From contig JAQGLQ010000291.1 in assembly GCA_028292785.1 (NCBI GenBank), positions 1 to 15,930 on the forward strand: a stretch of DNA of 15,930 bases. The letters run 5' to 3'. Each line of letters begins with the position of its first letter. Positions within the stretch are counted from its first letter, which is position 1. A program made the translations under genes and the position numbers. This document shows, piece after piece, positions 7,631-13,451 of this stretch. The notes beneath the pieces were generated by a model, which made no database searches, was not told the origin of the DNA, and worked only from the letters and a program-made list of their open reading frames with translations. Source of the DNA: Noviherbaspirillum sp. (GTDB taxonomy: Bacteria; Pseudomonadota; Gammaproteobacteria; Burkholderiales; Burkholderiaceae).

Positions 7631-8299
7631 CTTGGGCGTGATGCCGCGGATGGCGAGCGCGAGCAGTTCGCGCAGGCGAGCGATGCCGATCTCCACCACC
7701 GGCTCGTCCTGATTGAGCCAGCGCCTGACTTCGGTGAAGTAAATAGTCATGAACAGCGAGGCGATCAGTTCCGGCGACACATCGTCGGCGACCTTGCCGC
7801 ATGACTGCCCGGCCTTGATGGTATCGGCGAGCGTCGCCGCGATCTTCGGGCGCCGTGCGTAAAAGCGCGCCGTCTCCGGCCCCTGCTGACCGGTGGCACC
7901 GAGAAAATCGAAGGTCTCCTTGACTGCCGCCCGGGCGAGGTCAGGCTCGCTTGCCCAATACGCATAGCGCTCGCCGAAGAATCCCGTCACCTGGTCGATC
8001 AGCATCGCATCCGGATCGATCGCCGCGGCGCTCGCGACATTGAGCTGATCGAGATCGTCATTGACAATCATCATCAGGAGCTCGCGCTTGTCTTTCGCAT
8101 AGACGAACAGGGTGCCGATGCCGATCTCGGCGCGCGCTGCGATTTCCCTGGTCGTGGCCGCGTCATAACCTTTCTCGATGAACACTTCGCGCGCGGCGAT
8201 GCCGATCCTGCGGCGCTTGTCCAGCTTGCTCTTTTCGCGCAAGCCGAGTACCGGTGCGGCCTCCGCACGTTCTTCGATGTGGGCTCGTTTCATGTTCAT
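7625..8299 (-). CDS. TetR/AcrR-family transcriptional regulator
   Basis: 224-residue regulator. An N-terminal helix-turn-helix domain spans about 27-75, with AAREVFIEKGYDAATTREIAARAEIGIGTLF as a continuous signature region (residues 35-65) ending in VYAKDKREL. A variable ligand-binding domain follows. I chose the ATG at 8299 (MNMKRAH); the frame is open upstream to a TTG at 8407, but that start would lie inside the promoter/operator region and adds a sequence untypical of the family. No Shine-Dalgarno is visible before either Met (8299 or 8293). The gene is divergent from the FAH-monooxygenase-Bug operon and convergent with the MFS gene, so it most likely represses one or both and itself, released by a pathway metabolite. 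The ligand is unknown. Confidence 0.88.
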   Translation of the reverse strand: MNMKRAHIEERAEAAPVLGLREKSKLDKRRRIGIAAREVFIEKGYDAATTREIAARAEIGIGTLFVYAKDKRELLMMIVNDDLDQLNVASAAAIDPDAMLIDQVTGFFGERYAYWASEPDLARAAVKETFDFLGATGQQGPETARFYARRPKIAATLADTIKAGQSCGKVADDVSPELIASLFMTIYFTEVRRWLNQDEPVVEIGIARLRELLALAIRGITPKD

Positions 8300-8383
8300 A
8301 GGGACGCGCAACCAATGACAACGGGTAACTACAGGCGATGCCGAAATGCGTGGATCGAAAATGATTGACGCCGCAAAAAGCAG

Positions 8384-8440
8384 CGCCATAAAATAGAGCG
8401 CGCTCAATTTTGAGCAAACTACAATTAAGCCTCATTATAG
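8384..8440. promoter_or_regulatory. Candidate divergent promoter with palindromic operator between tetR and the FAH operon
   Basis: GAGCGCGCTC (8396-8405) is a perfect palindrome, and GCTCAA-TT-TTGAGC (8402-8415) is a second one overlapping it, giving three GAGC/GCTC half-sites. On the plus strand TTGAGC (8410-8415) and CATTAT (8433-8438) are 17 nt apart. On the minus strand TTGCTC (8416-8411) and TATTTT (8394-8389) are 16 nt apart. Promoter matches are modest (3-4 of 6 each), but the palindromes overlap both. Known TetR regulators commonly bind such sites next to their own gene; binding here is inferred. Confidence 0.55.
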
Positions 8441-8461
8441 GCAAAGAAATCCTGACGGATC

Positions 8462-8467
8462 AAGGAG
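8462..8467 (+). promoter_or_regulatory. Ribosome-binding site deciding the FAH-family gene start
   Basis: AAGGAG lies 5 nt before the ATG at 8473. The frame is open upstream to a TTG at 8410, which falls inside the operator palindrome, so the ATG is the real start. Confidence 0.8.
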
Positions 8468-8472
8468 ACAGC

Positions 8473-9345
8473 ATGAGGATCTGCCGCTTCAACGAAGGCT
8501 TGCTCGGCCTTGTGGAACAGGAAACCGTGTACGACGTCAGCAAGGCACTGGAAGCATTGCCGCCACTGAAATGGCCGGTGGCGCCGGGCGACCTGTTCAT
8601 CGAGCGCCTGCCCGCATTGCGCCAGGCGATCGCCGATGCGAGAAAGAATGCGCCAGCGCACGAGTTGAGCGAGGTGCGCCTGCTCAGCCCCGTGGCGAAT
8701 CCGTCGAAGATCATGGCGGCGCCCCTCAATTATCATGCGCACATCGCCGAATCGGCTGCCGATGCGCAGATTCATAACAACGTCCACATGGCCGACTACG
8801 ACGGTTTCAAAAGCCCGGTCGACAAGATGGGCGTATTCCTGAAGTCGGCGACCTCGGTGGTCGGCGCCTCCGAGGGTGTACGCATTGCCTTTCCCGGACG
8901 GCGCAACGACCACGAGGTGGAACTGGCGGTGGTGATCGGCAAGCGCTGCAAGGACGTCAGCGCGGCCGACGCGCGCAGCGTCATCGCCGGCTACTGCATC
9001 GGCCTCGACATGACGGTGCGCGGCACCGAAGACCGCAGCTACCGGAAGTCGGCGGACAGCTATTCTGTGCTCGGTCCCTACCTCGTGACGGCGGATGAGA
9101 TCGCGGCGCCCGACGCGCTCGATTTTTCGATCCGGGTCAACGGTGAAGAAAGGCAGCGTTCCAATACGCGCGCGCTGATCACCGGCATCGATGAGCTGAT
9201 CGAGATCGCGTCGAAGTGTTATACGCTGTATCCAGGCGACGTCATCATGACGGGGACGCCGGAAGGCGTGGCGTCGGTCCAGCCGGGCGACGTGATGAGC
9301 GCGTGGATAGACCAGATCGGCAGCATGGAAGTGGCAGTACGCTGA
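8473..9345 (+). CDS. Fumarylacetoacetate hydrolase (FAH) family protein
   Basis: 290-residue cytosolic enzyme of the FAH superfamily, whose members use a divalent metal to hydrolyse, isomerise or decarboxylate beta-diketo-type acids late in aromatic catabolism (fumarylpyruvate, 2-hydroxyhepta-2,4-dienedioate and relatives). An N-terminal domain of about 70 residues precedes the catalytic domain. Visible motifs: PLNYHAHIAE (84-93), the metal-binding E-x-E in DHEVELAVVIGK (Glu148, Glu150), Asp179 in IGLDMTVRG, and IMTGTPEGV (258-266). All expected metal ligands are present, so the enzyme should be active. AAGGAG lies 5 nt before the start. First gene of a plus-strand operon whose second gene (37 nt later) is an FAD monooxygenase, consistent with degradation of an aromatic or related acid. 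Exact substrate not determinable. Confidence 0.9.
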   Translation: MRICRFNEGLLGLVEQETVYDVSKALEALPPLKWPVAPGDLFIERLPALRQAIADARKNAPAHELSEVRLLSPVANPSKIMAAPLNYHAHIAESAADAQIHNNVHMADYDGFKSPVDKMGVFLKSATSVVGASEGVRIAFPGRRNDHEVELAVVIGKRCKDVSAADARSVIAGYCIGLDMTVRGTEDRSYRKSADSYSVLGPYLVTADEIAAPDALDFSIRVNGEERQRSNTRALITGIDELIEIASKCYTLYPGDVIMTGTPEGVASVQPGDVMSAWIDQIGSMEVAVR

Positions 9346-9382
9346 GGATCGCATTGCCGGCTTGCTCGGATAACGTCACGAT

Positions 9383-10588
9383 ATGGAAAACCATCCCGTA
9401 GTCATCGCCGGCGCCGGTCCGGTAGGCCTGGTCGCCGCGCTCGCCCTCGCTGAAAAAGGCATCGAGGTCATCCTGCTCGAAACGGAGAAGGAGATTCCGC
9501 GCGATCTGCGCGCAGGCACCTTCCATCCGCCGACCATTGAAATGCTGGACCGCCTGTCGATCGGTGCGCAGTTCCTCGCCGAAGGGGTCAAAGTGCCCGA
9601 ATGGCAGATCCGCGACCGTCACGTCGGCCTCGTCGCGCAGTTCAATCTCGGCTTGATTGCCGATGAAACGCCCTATCCGTTCCGGCTTCACTGCGAGCAG
9701 CACAAGCTGTCGCATATCGTATTCAAGGCGCTGTCGCAGTTTTCCAATGCGCGCGTGCTGTTCGGCCACCGCTACACCGGATTCACGCAGGACCAGGATG
9801 GAGTGACGGTGCGCGCGACCTCGGAAACGGACGAGGTCGAGCTGCGCGCGAGTTATCTTCTCGGCACCGACGGCGCGCGCAGCACCGTCCGCAAGACGCT
9901 CGGCGTCCAGTTCGAGGGCTTCACTTGGCCCGAGCGTTTCCTGGTATTCGCAACCACGTATGACATGACGCAGCAGGGTTTCACCGGAAATGCCTATGTC
10001 GCCGACCCTGACGAGTGGTGCGCGATCTTCTATCAGCCGCATGAGGGCCCACCCGGCATCTGGCGCATGGCCTTTCCGATTACACCCGAGATGAACGAGG
10101 ATGAAATCCTGTCGGATGCTTTTGTGCAAAGCCGCATCAAGGGCTTCCTGAACCCCGATCTCGATTACGAGATTCCGTATCGCAGCGTGTATCGCGTGCA
10201 TCAGCGGGTGGCGAAGACCTTCCGCATCGGCCGCGTGCTGCTCGCAGGCGACGCCGCGCATGCCAACAATCCGATCGGCGGCATGGGCGTGAACAGCGGC
10301 ATCCACGACGCGATCAACCTGGTCGACAAGCTGACGCAGGTTCTGCGCGGCGAAGCGGACGACAGCCTGCTCGACCTGTACGTGAGGCAGCGGCGGCAGA
10401 CCAATATCGAATATATTCAGGCGCTTTCGATCCGCAACAAGAAGCTGCTCGAAGAGCGCGACCCGCAAGTGCGCTCGGAACGGCTGGACGAGATGCGCCG
10501 CGTCGCGGCCGATTCCGAACAGGCACGCGCGTACCTGCTGAATTCCTCGATGATCAACAGTGTGCGGCGCGCGCAGCAGATCCAGTGA
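9383..10588 (+). CDS. FAD-dependent monooxygenase, aromatic hydroxylase type
   Basis: 401-residue class A flavoprotein monooxygenase (PF01494 type) that uses NAD(P)H and O2 to hydroxylate, typically, an aromatic ring. The FAD-binding Rossmann motif is GAGPVG at 10-15, the DG motif GTDGARSTVR at 161-170 (FAD and NAD(P)H contact), and the GD motif LLAGDAAHANNPIGGMG at 286-302 (FAD ribityl). RAGTFHPPTIEMLDRLSIG (43-61) is the usual region after the first beta strand. The C-terminal tail is helical and has no thioredoxin-like domain as in phenol hydroxylases. The start has only a weak upstream site. The gene follows the FAH-family gene, so the pair likely acts in one pathway, with the hydroxylation step here and the hydrolysis step there. 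Resembles 3-hydroxybenzoate, salicylate or phenylpropionate hydroxylases in layout; the substrate is unknown. Confidence 0.88.
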   Translation: MENHPVVIAGAGPVGLVAALALAEKGIEVILLETEKEIPRDLRAGTFHPPTIEMLDRLSIGAQFLAEGVKVPEWQIRDRHVGLVAQFNLGLIADETPYPFRLHCEQHKLSHIVFKALSQFSNARVLFGHRYTGFTQDQDGVTVRATSETDEVELRASYLLGTDGARSTVRKTLGVQFEGFTWPERFLVFATTYDMTQQGFTGNAYVADPDEWCAIFYQPHEGPPGIWRMAFPITPEMNEDEILSDAFVQSRIKGFLNPDLDYEIPYRSVYRVHQRVAKTFRIGRVLLAGDAAHANNPIGGMGVNSGIHDAINLVDKLTQVLRGEADDSLLDLYVRQRRQTNIEYIQALSIRNKKLLEERDPQVRSERLDEMRRVAADSEQARAYLLNSSMINSVRRAQQIQ

Positions 10589-10615
10589 GGATCTACTGCG
10601 CTTCCCCGAGCGCAG
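10573..10615 (+). promoter_or_regulatory. Two mutually exclusive hairpins between the monooxygenase and Bug receptor genes
   Basis: Hairpin A: GCAG (10573-10576) plus AGATCC (10578-10583) pairs with GGATCT (10589-10594) plus CTGC (10596-10599), loop AGTGA containing the monooxygenase stop codon. Hairpin B: CTGCGCT (10596-10602) pairs with AGCGCAG (10609-10615), loop TCCCCG. They share 10596-10599, so full forms cannot coexist. No T-run follows, so processing or translational control is likelier than termination. Confidence 0.4.
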
Positions 10616-10641
10616 CAGACGGCATCAATGACGCACACAAC

Positions 10642-10646
10642 AGGAG
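10642..10646 (+). promoter_or_regulatory. Ribosome-binding site deciding the Bug receptor start
   Basis: AGGAG sits 7 nt before an in-frame TTG at 10654. No ATG in this frame is placed as well, and the alternative GTG at 10585 lies inside the preceding stop region without a site. Confidence 0.65.
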
Positions 10647-10653
10647 ACAAGCC

Positions 10654-11655
10654 TTGAACCACGACGACATCATCAACATCAAACGGCGCCACCTCATGCT
10701 GGCAGCGGCCGGCGGCGCTTTGCTCGGCGCCAGCCACGCAAGTTTCGCCCAGTCCAAGGGAATCGGTCCCGGCCCGGTGAAGATCATCGTTCCCTTTAGT
10801 CCCGGAACCACTCCCGATCTGTGCGCGCGCCTGCTGGACCAGAAACTGGCGCAACGTCTCGGACAGCCGGTAATCGTGGACAACCGGCCCGGCGCATCGG
10901 GCATCCTCGGCATGGACATGGTCGCCAAGGCGCCGCCCGACGGCCACACCATCATGGTAGGCACCTCGACCGCCCTGACCATGCCCTATTTTTACAGCAA
11001 GGTGCCGTTCGACGTCATTCAAAGCTTTCAGCCCCTGTGCATGATCGGCCATACCAATTTCGCGCTGGTGGCTCATCCTTCGGTTCCGGCGTCGAACCCG
11101 AAGGAACTGATCGCCCATCTCAAGAAGAATCCCGGGCGCGTGACCTATGCCTCGCCGGGCAGGGGCACCTTCCATCATCTGGCCATGGAGCAGATCGCCG
11201 GCATCACCGGGACCGAGATGCAGCATGTTCCGTACAAGGGTTCGGCCGGCGCCTTCACCGACCTGGTGGGCGGCCACGTCAATCTGATGATCATGCCGCT
11301 GCACGTGGCCGTGCCCCTGCAGACCCAAGGCAAGCTGAAGGTCATCGGATCGACGCGCAGCGAGCGTGATGCGGCATTTCCCAACATCCCGACCTTGCAG
11401 GAAGGCGGCATCGCGCCTTTCAATACCGATGCGTGGTACGCGGTGTGGGGACCGAAAGGCATGTCAAAGGATATCGTCGCGCTGTATAGCAGCGCGCTGC
11501 GCGAGGCGCTGGCAAGCCCGGACGTGAAGAAGACACTGGATACGCAGGGCGTGAGCCTCAAGCCGGGCACTCCCGAAGATCTGGCCAAGCTGTCGCAAGC
11601 GGAGTTCGAGCATTGGGGCAAGGTGACGCGCGCGGCGAAAATCCAGCCCGAGTAG
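10654..11655 (+). CDS. Bug/TctC-family periplasmic solute-binding protein
   Basis: 333-residue extracytoplasmic receptor of the tripartite tricarboxylate transporter (TTT) type, a family greatly expanded in Betaproteobacteria. The N-terminus KRRHLMLAAAGGALLGASHASFAQ is a signal peptide with a twin-arginine-like start (residues 10-33) and probable cleavage after SFA. Family features follow: VKIIVPFSPGTTPDLCARLL, the VDNRPGASGILG loop, AKAPPDGHTIMVGTS, and HVPYKGSAGAFTDLVGGHVNLM. The TTG start at 10654 is supported by AGGAG. A GTG at 10585 would give 356 residues with a signal peptide buried too far in. Third gene of the operon, 65 nt after the monooxygenase. TctA/TctB membrane partners are absent from the window. 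It probably binds a carboxylic acid, possibly the pathway substrate; this is inferred from context. Confidence 0.9.
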   Translation: MNHDDIINIKRRHLMLAAAGGALLGASHASFAQSKGIGPGPVKIIVPFSPGTTPDLCARLLDQKLAQRLGQPVIVDNRPGASGILGMDMVAKAPPDGHTIMVGTSTALTMPYFYSKVPFDVIQSFQPLCMIGHTNFALVAHPSVPASNPKELIAHLKKNPGRVTYASPGRGTFHHLAMEQIAGITGTEMQHVPYKGSAGAFTDLVGGHVNLMIMPLHVAVPLQTQGKLKVIGSTRSERDAAFPNIPTLQEGGIAPFNTDAWYAVWGPKGMSKDIVALYSSALREALASPDVKKTLDTQGVSLKPGTPEDLAKLSQAEFEHWGKVTRAAKIQPE

Positions 11656-11968
11656 CTTGTCAAGTCCGCGGGCCGCGCCATCGATAACCTGCCGATGACG
11701 AGTGGGCATTGCCTTCGACCATTTCGGTCGGTCGCATGGCTTGCGGCCGCATGACAAATTACCGAAAGTCTGTTCATTGCGCGCGGCTTTTCTCGGTATA
11801 CTCAGCCTGCGCCCTGCGCTCGCGGCAATATCGTTGTAACAACCCGCTGCGACAATCGGTGCCGAGAGCCATCCTTGATTCACCGGCAATTCGCCTCGAC
11901 CTCGCCCGGCACAGCCGGGCCGACATGGCTCTAGCTTGAAAAATTCCCAGCTTTAGGATGTTCCGCTC
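11656..11968. other. Intergenic region upstream of the lipoprotein gene
   Basis: 313 nt without a convincing gene; a 76-codon open frame at 11709-11939 has no family features and reads like random translation. Structured elements seen: CGACC-ATTTC-GGTCG (11716-11730), the 11-bp palindrome GTTGTAACAAC (11833-11843), and GCCCGGC-ACA-GCCGGGC (11904-11920), a perfect 7-bp hairpin. None is followed by a T-run, so no intrinsic terminator for the upstream operon is supported. Confidence 0.5.
11774..11802 (+). promoter_or_regulatory. Candidate sigma-70 promoter for the lipoprotein gene
   Basis: TATACT at 11797-11802 matches the -10 consensus in 5 of 6 positions. The only hexamer at suitable spacing is a weak -35, TTCATT, 11773-11778 (18 nt spacing). 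It would give a leader of about 160 nt containing the GTTGTAACAAC palindrome and the GC-rich hairpin. Confidence 0.3.
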
Positions 11969-12586
11969 ATGCGCAGAGTCTTTTCCCTCCCCCTTTCATT
12001 GCTCGCCGGACTGTGCGTCGCCGGCCTGGCCGGTTGCGCGGCGATGACGAAGACCGACATTCCGATCGACTATCAAAGCGAGGCTTTCAGCTCCACCAGT
12101 ACATTTGCCCATACCTTCGCGGGCACCGGACCGGCGACCTGCGAGGCCGCGCGGCGCGCATTGCTCAGCCAGGGTTATCTGATCAACGAGGCGAAAGCCG
12201 CCAATGTACGCGGCCGCAAGAACTTTCAGCCTTCGAACGATGTGCACGTGCAGATCGAATTCAATGTCGTCTGCGCCCCGGATAGCAAAGGCAGCAACAG
12301 CACCACCGCATTCGCGAATGCGGTGCGCGACCGTTATTCACTCAAGAAGAGCAGCAACTCGGCAAGTGTCGGTGTAGGCGTCCTGGGTTCACTGTCGCTT
12401 CCGATCGGCGCCACCGACGATGCCCTGGTGAAGGTAGGCAGCGAGACCATCCCCTCCGGCAAGTTCTATCAGCGTTTTTTCGAGCTGGTGGAAAGTTATC
12501 TCGACGCCTCGTCCCCAGCCGGATCGGGCAGCAGCGAGCGCGCGCAGGCAGCGCAGGCCGATGAAGACCTCGAAGACGATCAATAA
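11969..12586 (+). CDS. DUF2242-type outer-membrane lipoprotein
   Basis: 205-residue exported lipoprotein. The signal peptide has two arginines, a Leu/Ala-rich core, and a lipobox GLAGC with the lipidated Cys at residue 23. The +2 residue is Ala, consistent with sorting to the outer membrane. The body has a CEAARRALLSQGY segment, RKNFQPSNDVHVQIEFNVVC with a second invariant-looking Cys, DRYSLKK, and the Gly-rich SVGVGVLGSLSLPIG, followed by FYQRFFELVESYLD. I recall this pattern from the uncharacterised DUF2242 family of betaproteobacteria; the function is unknown. The C-terminal 30 residues are low-complexity and acidic (EDLEDDQ end). AGGA lies 10 nt before the ATG. The nearest neighbour is the DUF2383 gene 95 nt downstream, possibly cotranscribed. 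Confidence 0.75.
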   Translation: MRRVFSLPLSLLAGLCVAGLAGCAAMTKTDIPIDYQSEAFSSTSTFAHTFAGTGPATCEAARRALLSQGYLINEAKAANVRGRKNFQPSNDVHVQIEFNVVCAPDSKGSNSTTAFANAVRDRYSLKKSSNSASVGVGVLGSLSLPIGATDDALVKVGSETIPSGKFYQRFFELVESYLDASSPAGSGSSERAQAAQADEDLEDDQ

Positions 12587-12681
12587 CGACGAGGCGCGCG
12601 GTTGATGAACTGCTGAACTTCTGAATTTCCATATTGTCATTATTCATGGTGAGTTCATCCGTATTCCGATAGAAAGATGCC

Positions 12682-13137
12682 ATGGACAATAAAGAATTGA
12701 TATCGACGCTGAATGATCTGATCGAAACCTGCAAGGACGGCGAAGAAGGCTTTCGGGTGTGCGCGGACGATATCAAAGATGCGCAGCTGAAACTGAGCTT
12801 CACCGAACGCGCGGAAAGCTGTGCGGCGGCCGCCGGCGAACTGCAGACGCTGGTGCGTTCACTCGGCGGTACGCCCGAAACGAGGTCGAGCTTGAGCGGC
12901 TCCCTGCACCGGCGCTGGGTCGATATCAAGTCCCTGGTCACCGGCAAGGATAATCTCGCGATATTGACGGAATGCGAACGTGGCGAGGATGTGGCGATCA
13001 AGAGCTATCGGCTCGCGCTTGAGAAAGATTTGCCGGCCCACGTACGGGCAATCGTCGAACGGCAATTCCAGGGGGTGCAATACAACCATGACCGCGTCAG
13101 GCATCTGCGCAATAGCGCAGCCGCGGCGGCCGGTTAA
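12682..13137 (+). CDS. PA2169-family four-helix-bundle protein (DUF2383, ferritin-like)
   Basis: 151-residue soluble protein predicted to be nearly all helical. It begins MDNKELISTLNDLIETCKDGEEGFRVCADDI, typical of the PA2169/DUF2383 group, and continues with AESCAAAAGELQTLVRSLGGTPE, GSLHRRWVDIKSLVTG and ECERGEDVAIKSYRLALEKDLP. The Glu residues in the first and third helices (GEEGF, CERGED, YRLALEKD) are candidates for a ferritin-like metal site. The family is of unknown function, though often reported among stress-associated genes. A loose AGAAAGA precedes the ATG. A short region (12587-12681) separates it from the lipoprotein gene, with no clear promoter or terminator. It is followed after 32 nt by an unknown small gene. 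Confidence 0.85.
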   Translation: MDNKELISTLNDLIETCKDGEEGFRVCADDIKDAQLKLSFTERAESCAAAAGELQTLVRSLGGTPETRSSLSGSLHRRWVDIKSLVTGKDNLAILTECERGEDVAIKSYRLALEKDLPAHVRAIVERQFQGVQYNHDRVRHLRNSAAAAAG

Positions 13138-13138
13138 T

Positions 13139-13171
13139 CGATCCAATAAGCGATCCAATAAGCGATCCAAT
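13139..13171 (+). repeat. 12-bp tandem repeat overlapping a start codon
   Basis: CGATCCAATAAG occurs at 13139-13150 and 13151-13162, and its first nine bases again at 13163-13171. The ATG of the downstream 93-residue gene begins at 13170, inside the third copy. The array starts 2 nt after the DUF2383 stop codon and contains no Shine-Dalgarno sequence. Confidence 0.85.
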
Positions 13172-13451
13172 GGAAAAGTTCCTGATACAGAATGAATTCG
13201 GACAAACCCAGGAACTGACTGGCGAGGAAATCACGGTACCCGGTTTCGAAGATATCCAGTTCATCCTGCACGCGTGGCTGTACGATCGCCGCGGCGGATG
13301 GGCCGTAACGGAGCGTTCGACCGGCAAACGCATCACCAGCGGCCCTCAGGGTACTGAGCATACCGCGCGCGAACAGCTCGAGCGGCAGTTGCAGGTGCAT
13401 GGCAAGGAAGCGCTGATGCGCGTCCTCGGCAAGGGAAAGTTATCGGACTAA
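13170..13451 (+). CDS. Small hypothetical protein, 93 residues
   Basis: Not recognised. It is a small soluble protein without a signal peptide or membrane segment. The first half looks beta-rich (FLIQNEF..., ITVPGFEDIQFILHAWLYDRRGGWAVTERSTG), and the second half is helical and basic (TAREQLERQLQVHGKEALMRVLGKGK). It has coding-like composition and an unbroken frame, and follows the DUF2383 gene by 32 nt, so it may be cotranscribed with it. The only start candidate, ATG at 13170, lies within a 12-bp tandem repeat and lacks a ribosome-binding site, so translation may depend on coupling to the gene upstream. Its stop TAA (13449-13451) overlaps the stop TAG (13448-13450, minus strand) of the convergent GGDEF/EAL gene. 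Moderately sure it is a gene, unsure of any function. Confidence 0.6.
   Translation: MEKFLIQNEFGQTQELTGEEITVPGFEDIQFILHAWLYDRRGGWAVTERSTGKRITSGPQGTEHTAREQLERQLQVHGKEALMRVLGKGKLSD

Noticed and set aside
8300..8407. 36-residue N-terminal extension of the TetR regulator from TTG at 8407
   Set aside because: The start would lie inside the operator and promoter; the extra residues are not part of the family and have no ribosome-binding site.
8410..8472. 21-residue N-terminal extension of the FAH-family protein from TTG at 8410
   Set aside because: The ATG at 8473 has AAGGAG 5 nt upstream; the upstream TTG is within the operator palindrome.
8425..10468. Long minus-strand open frames over the FAH-family and monooxygenase genes
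   Set aside because: The plus strand shows complete catalytic and FAD-binding motifs; the minus frames show none.
10585..10653. GTG start of the Bug receptor overlapping the monooxygenase stop (GTGA)
   Set aside because: It would bury the signal peptide behind about 33 residues, and AGGAG precedes the internal TTG at 10654.
11904..11920. GC-rich hairpin as an intrinsic terminator of the Bug operon
   Set aside because: No T-run follows on either strand and it lies about 250 nt past the stop codon; kept only as an unexplained inverted repeat.
11709..11939. 76-codon plus-strand open frame in the gap before the lipoprotein gene
   Set aside because: No ribosome-binding site, Cys/Arg-rich random-looking product, and it spans the candidate promoter and hairpins.
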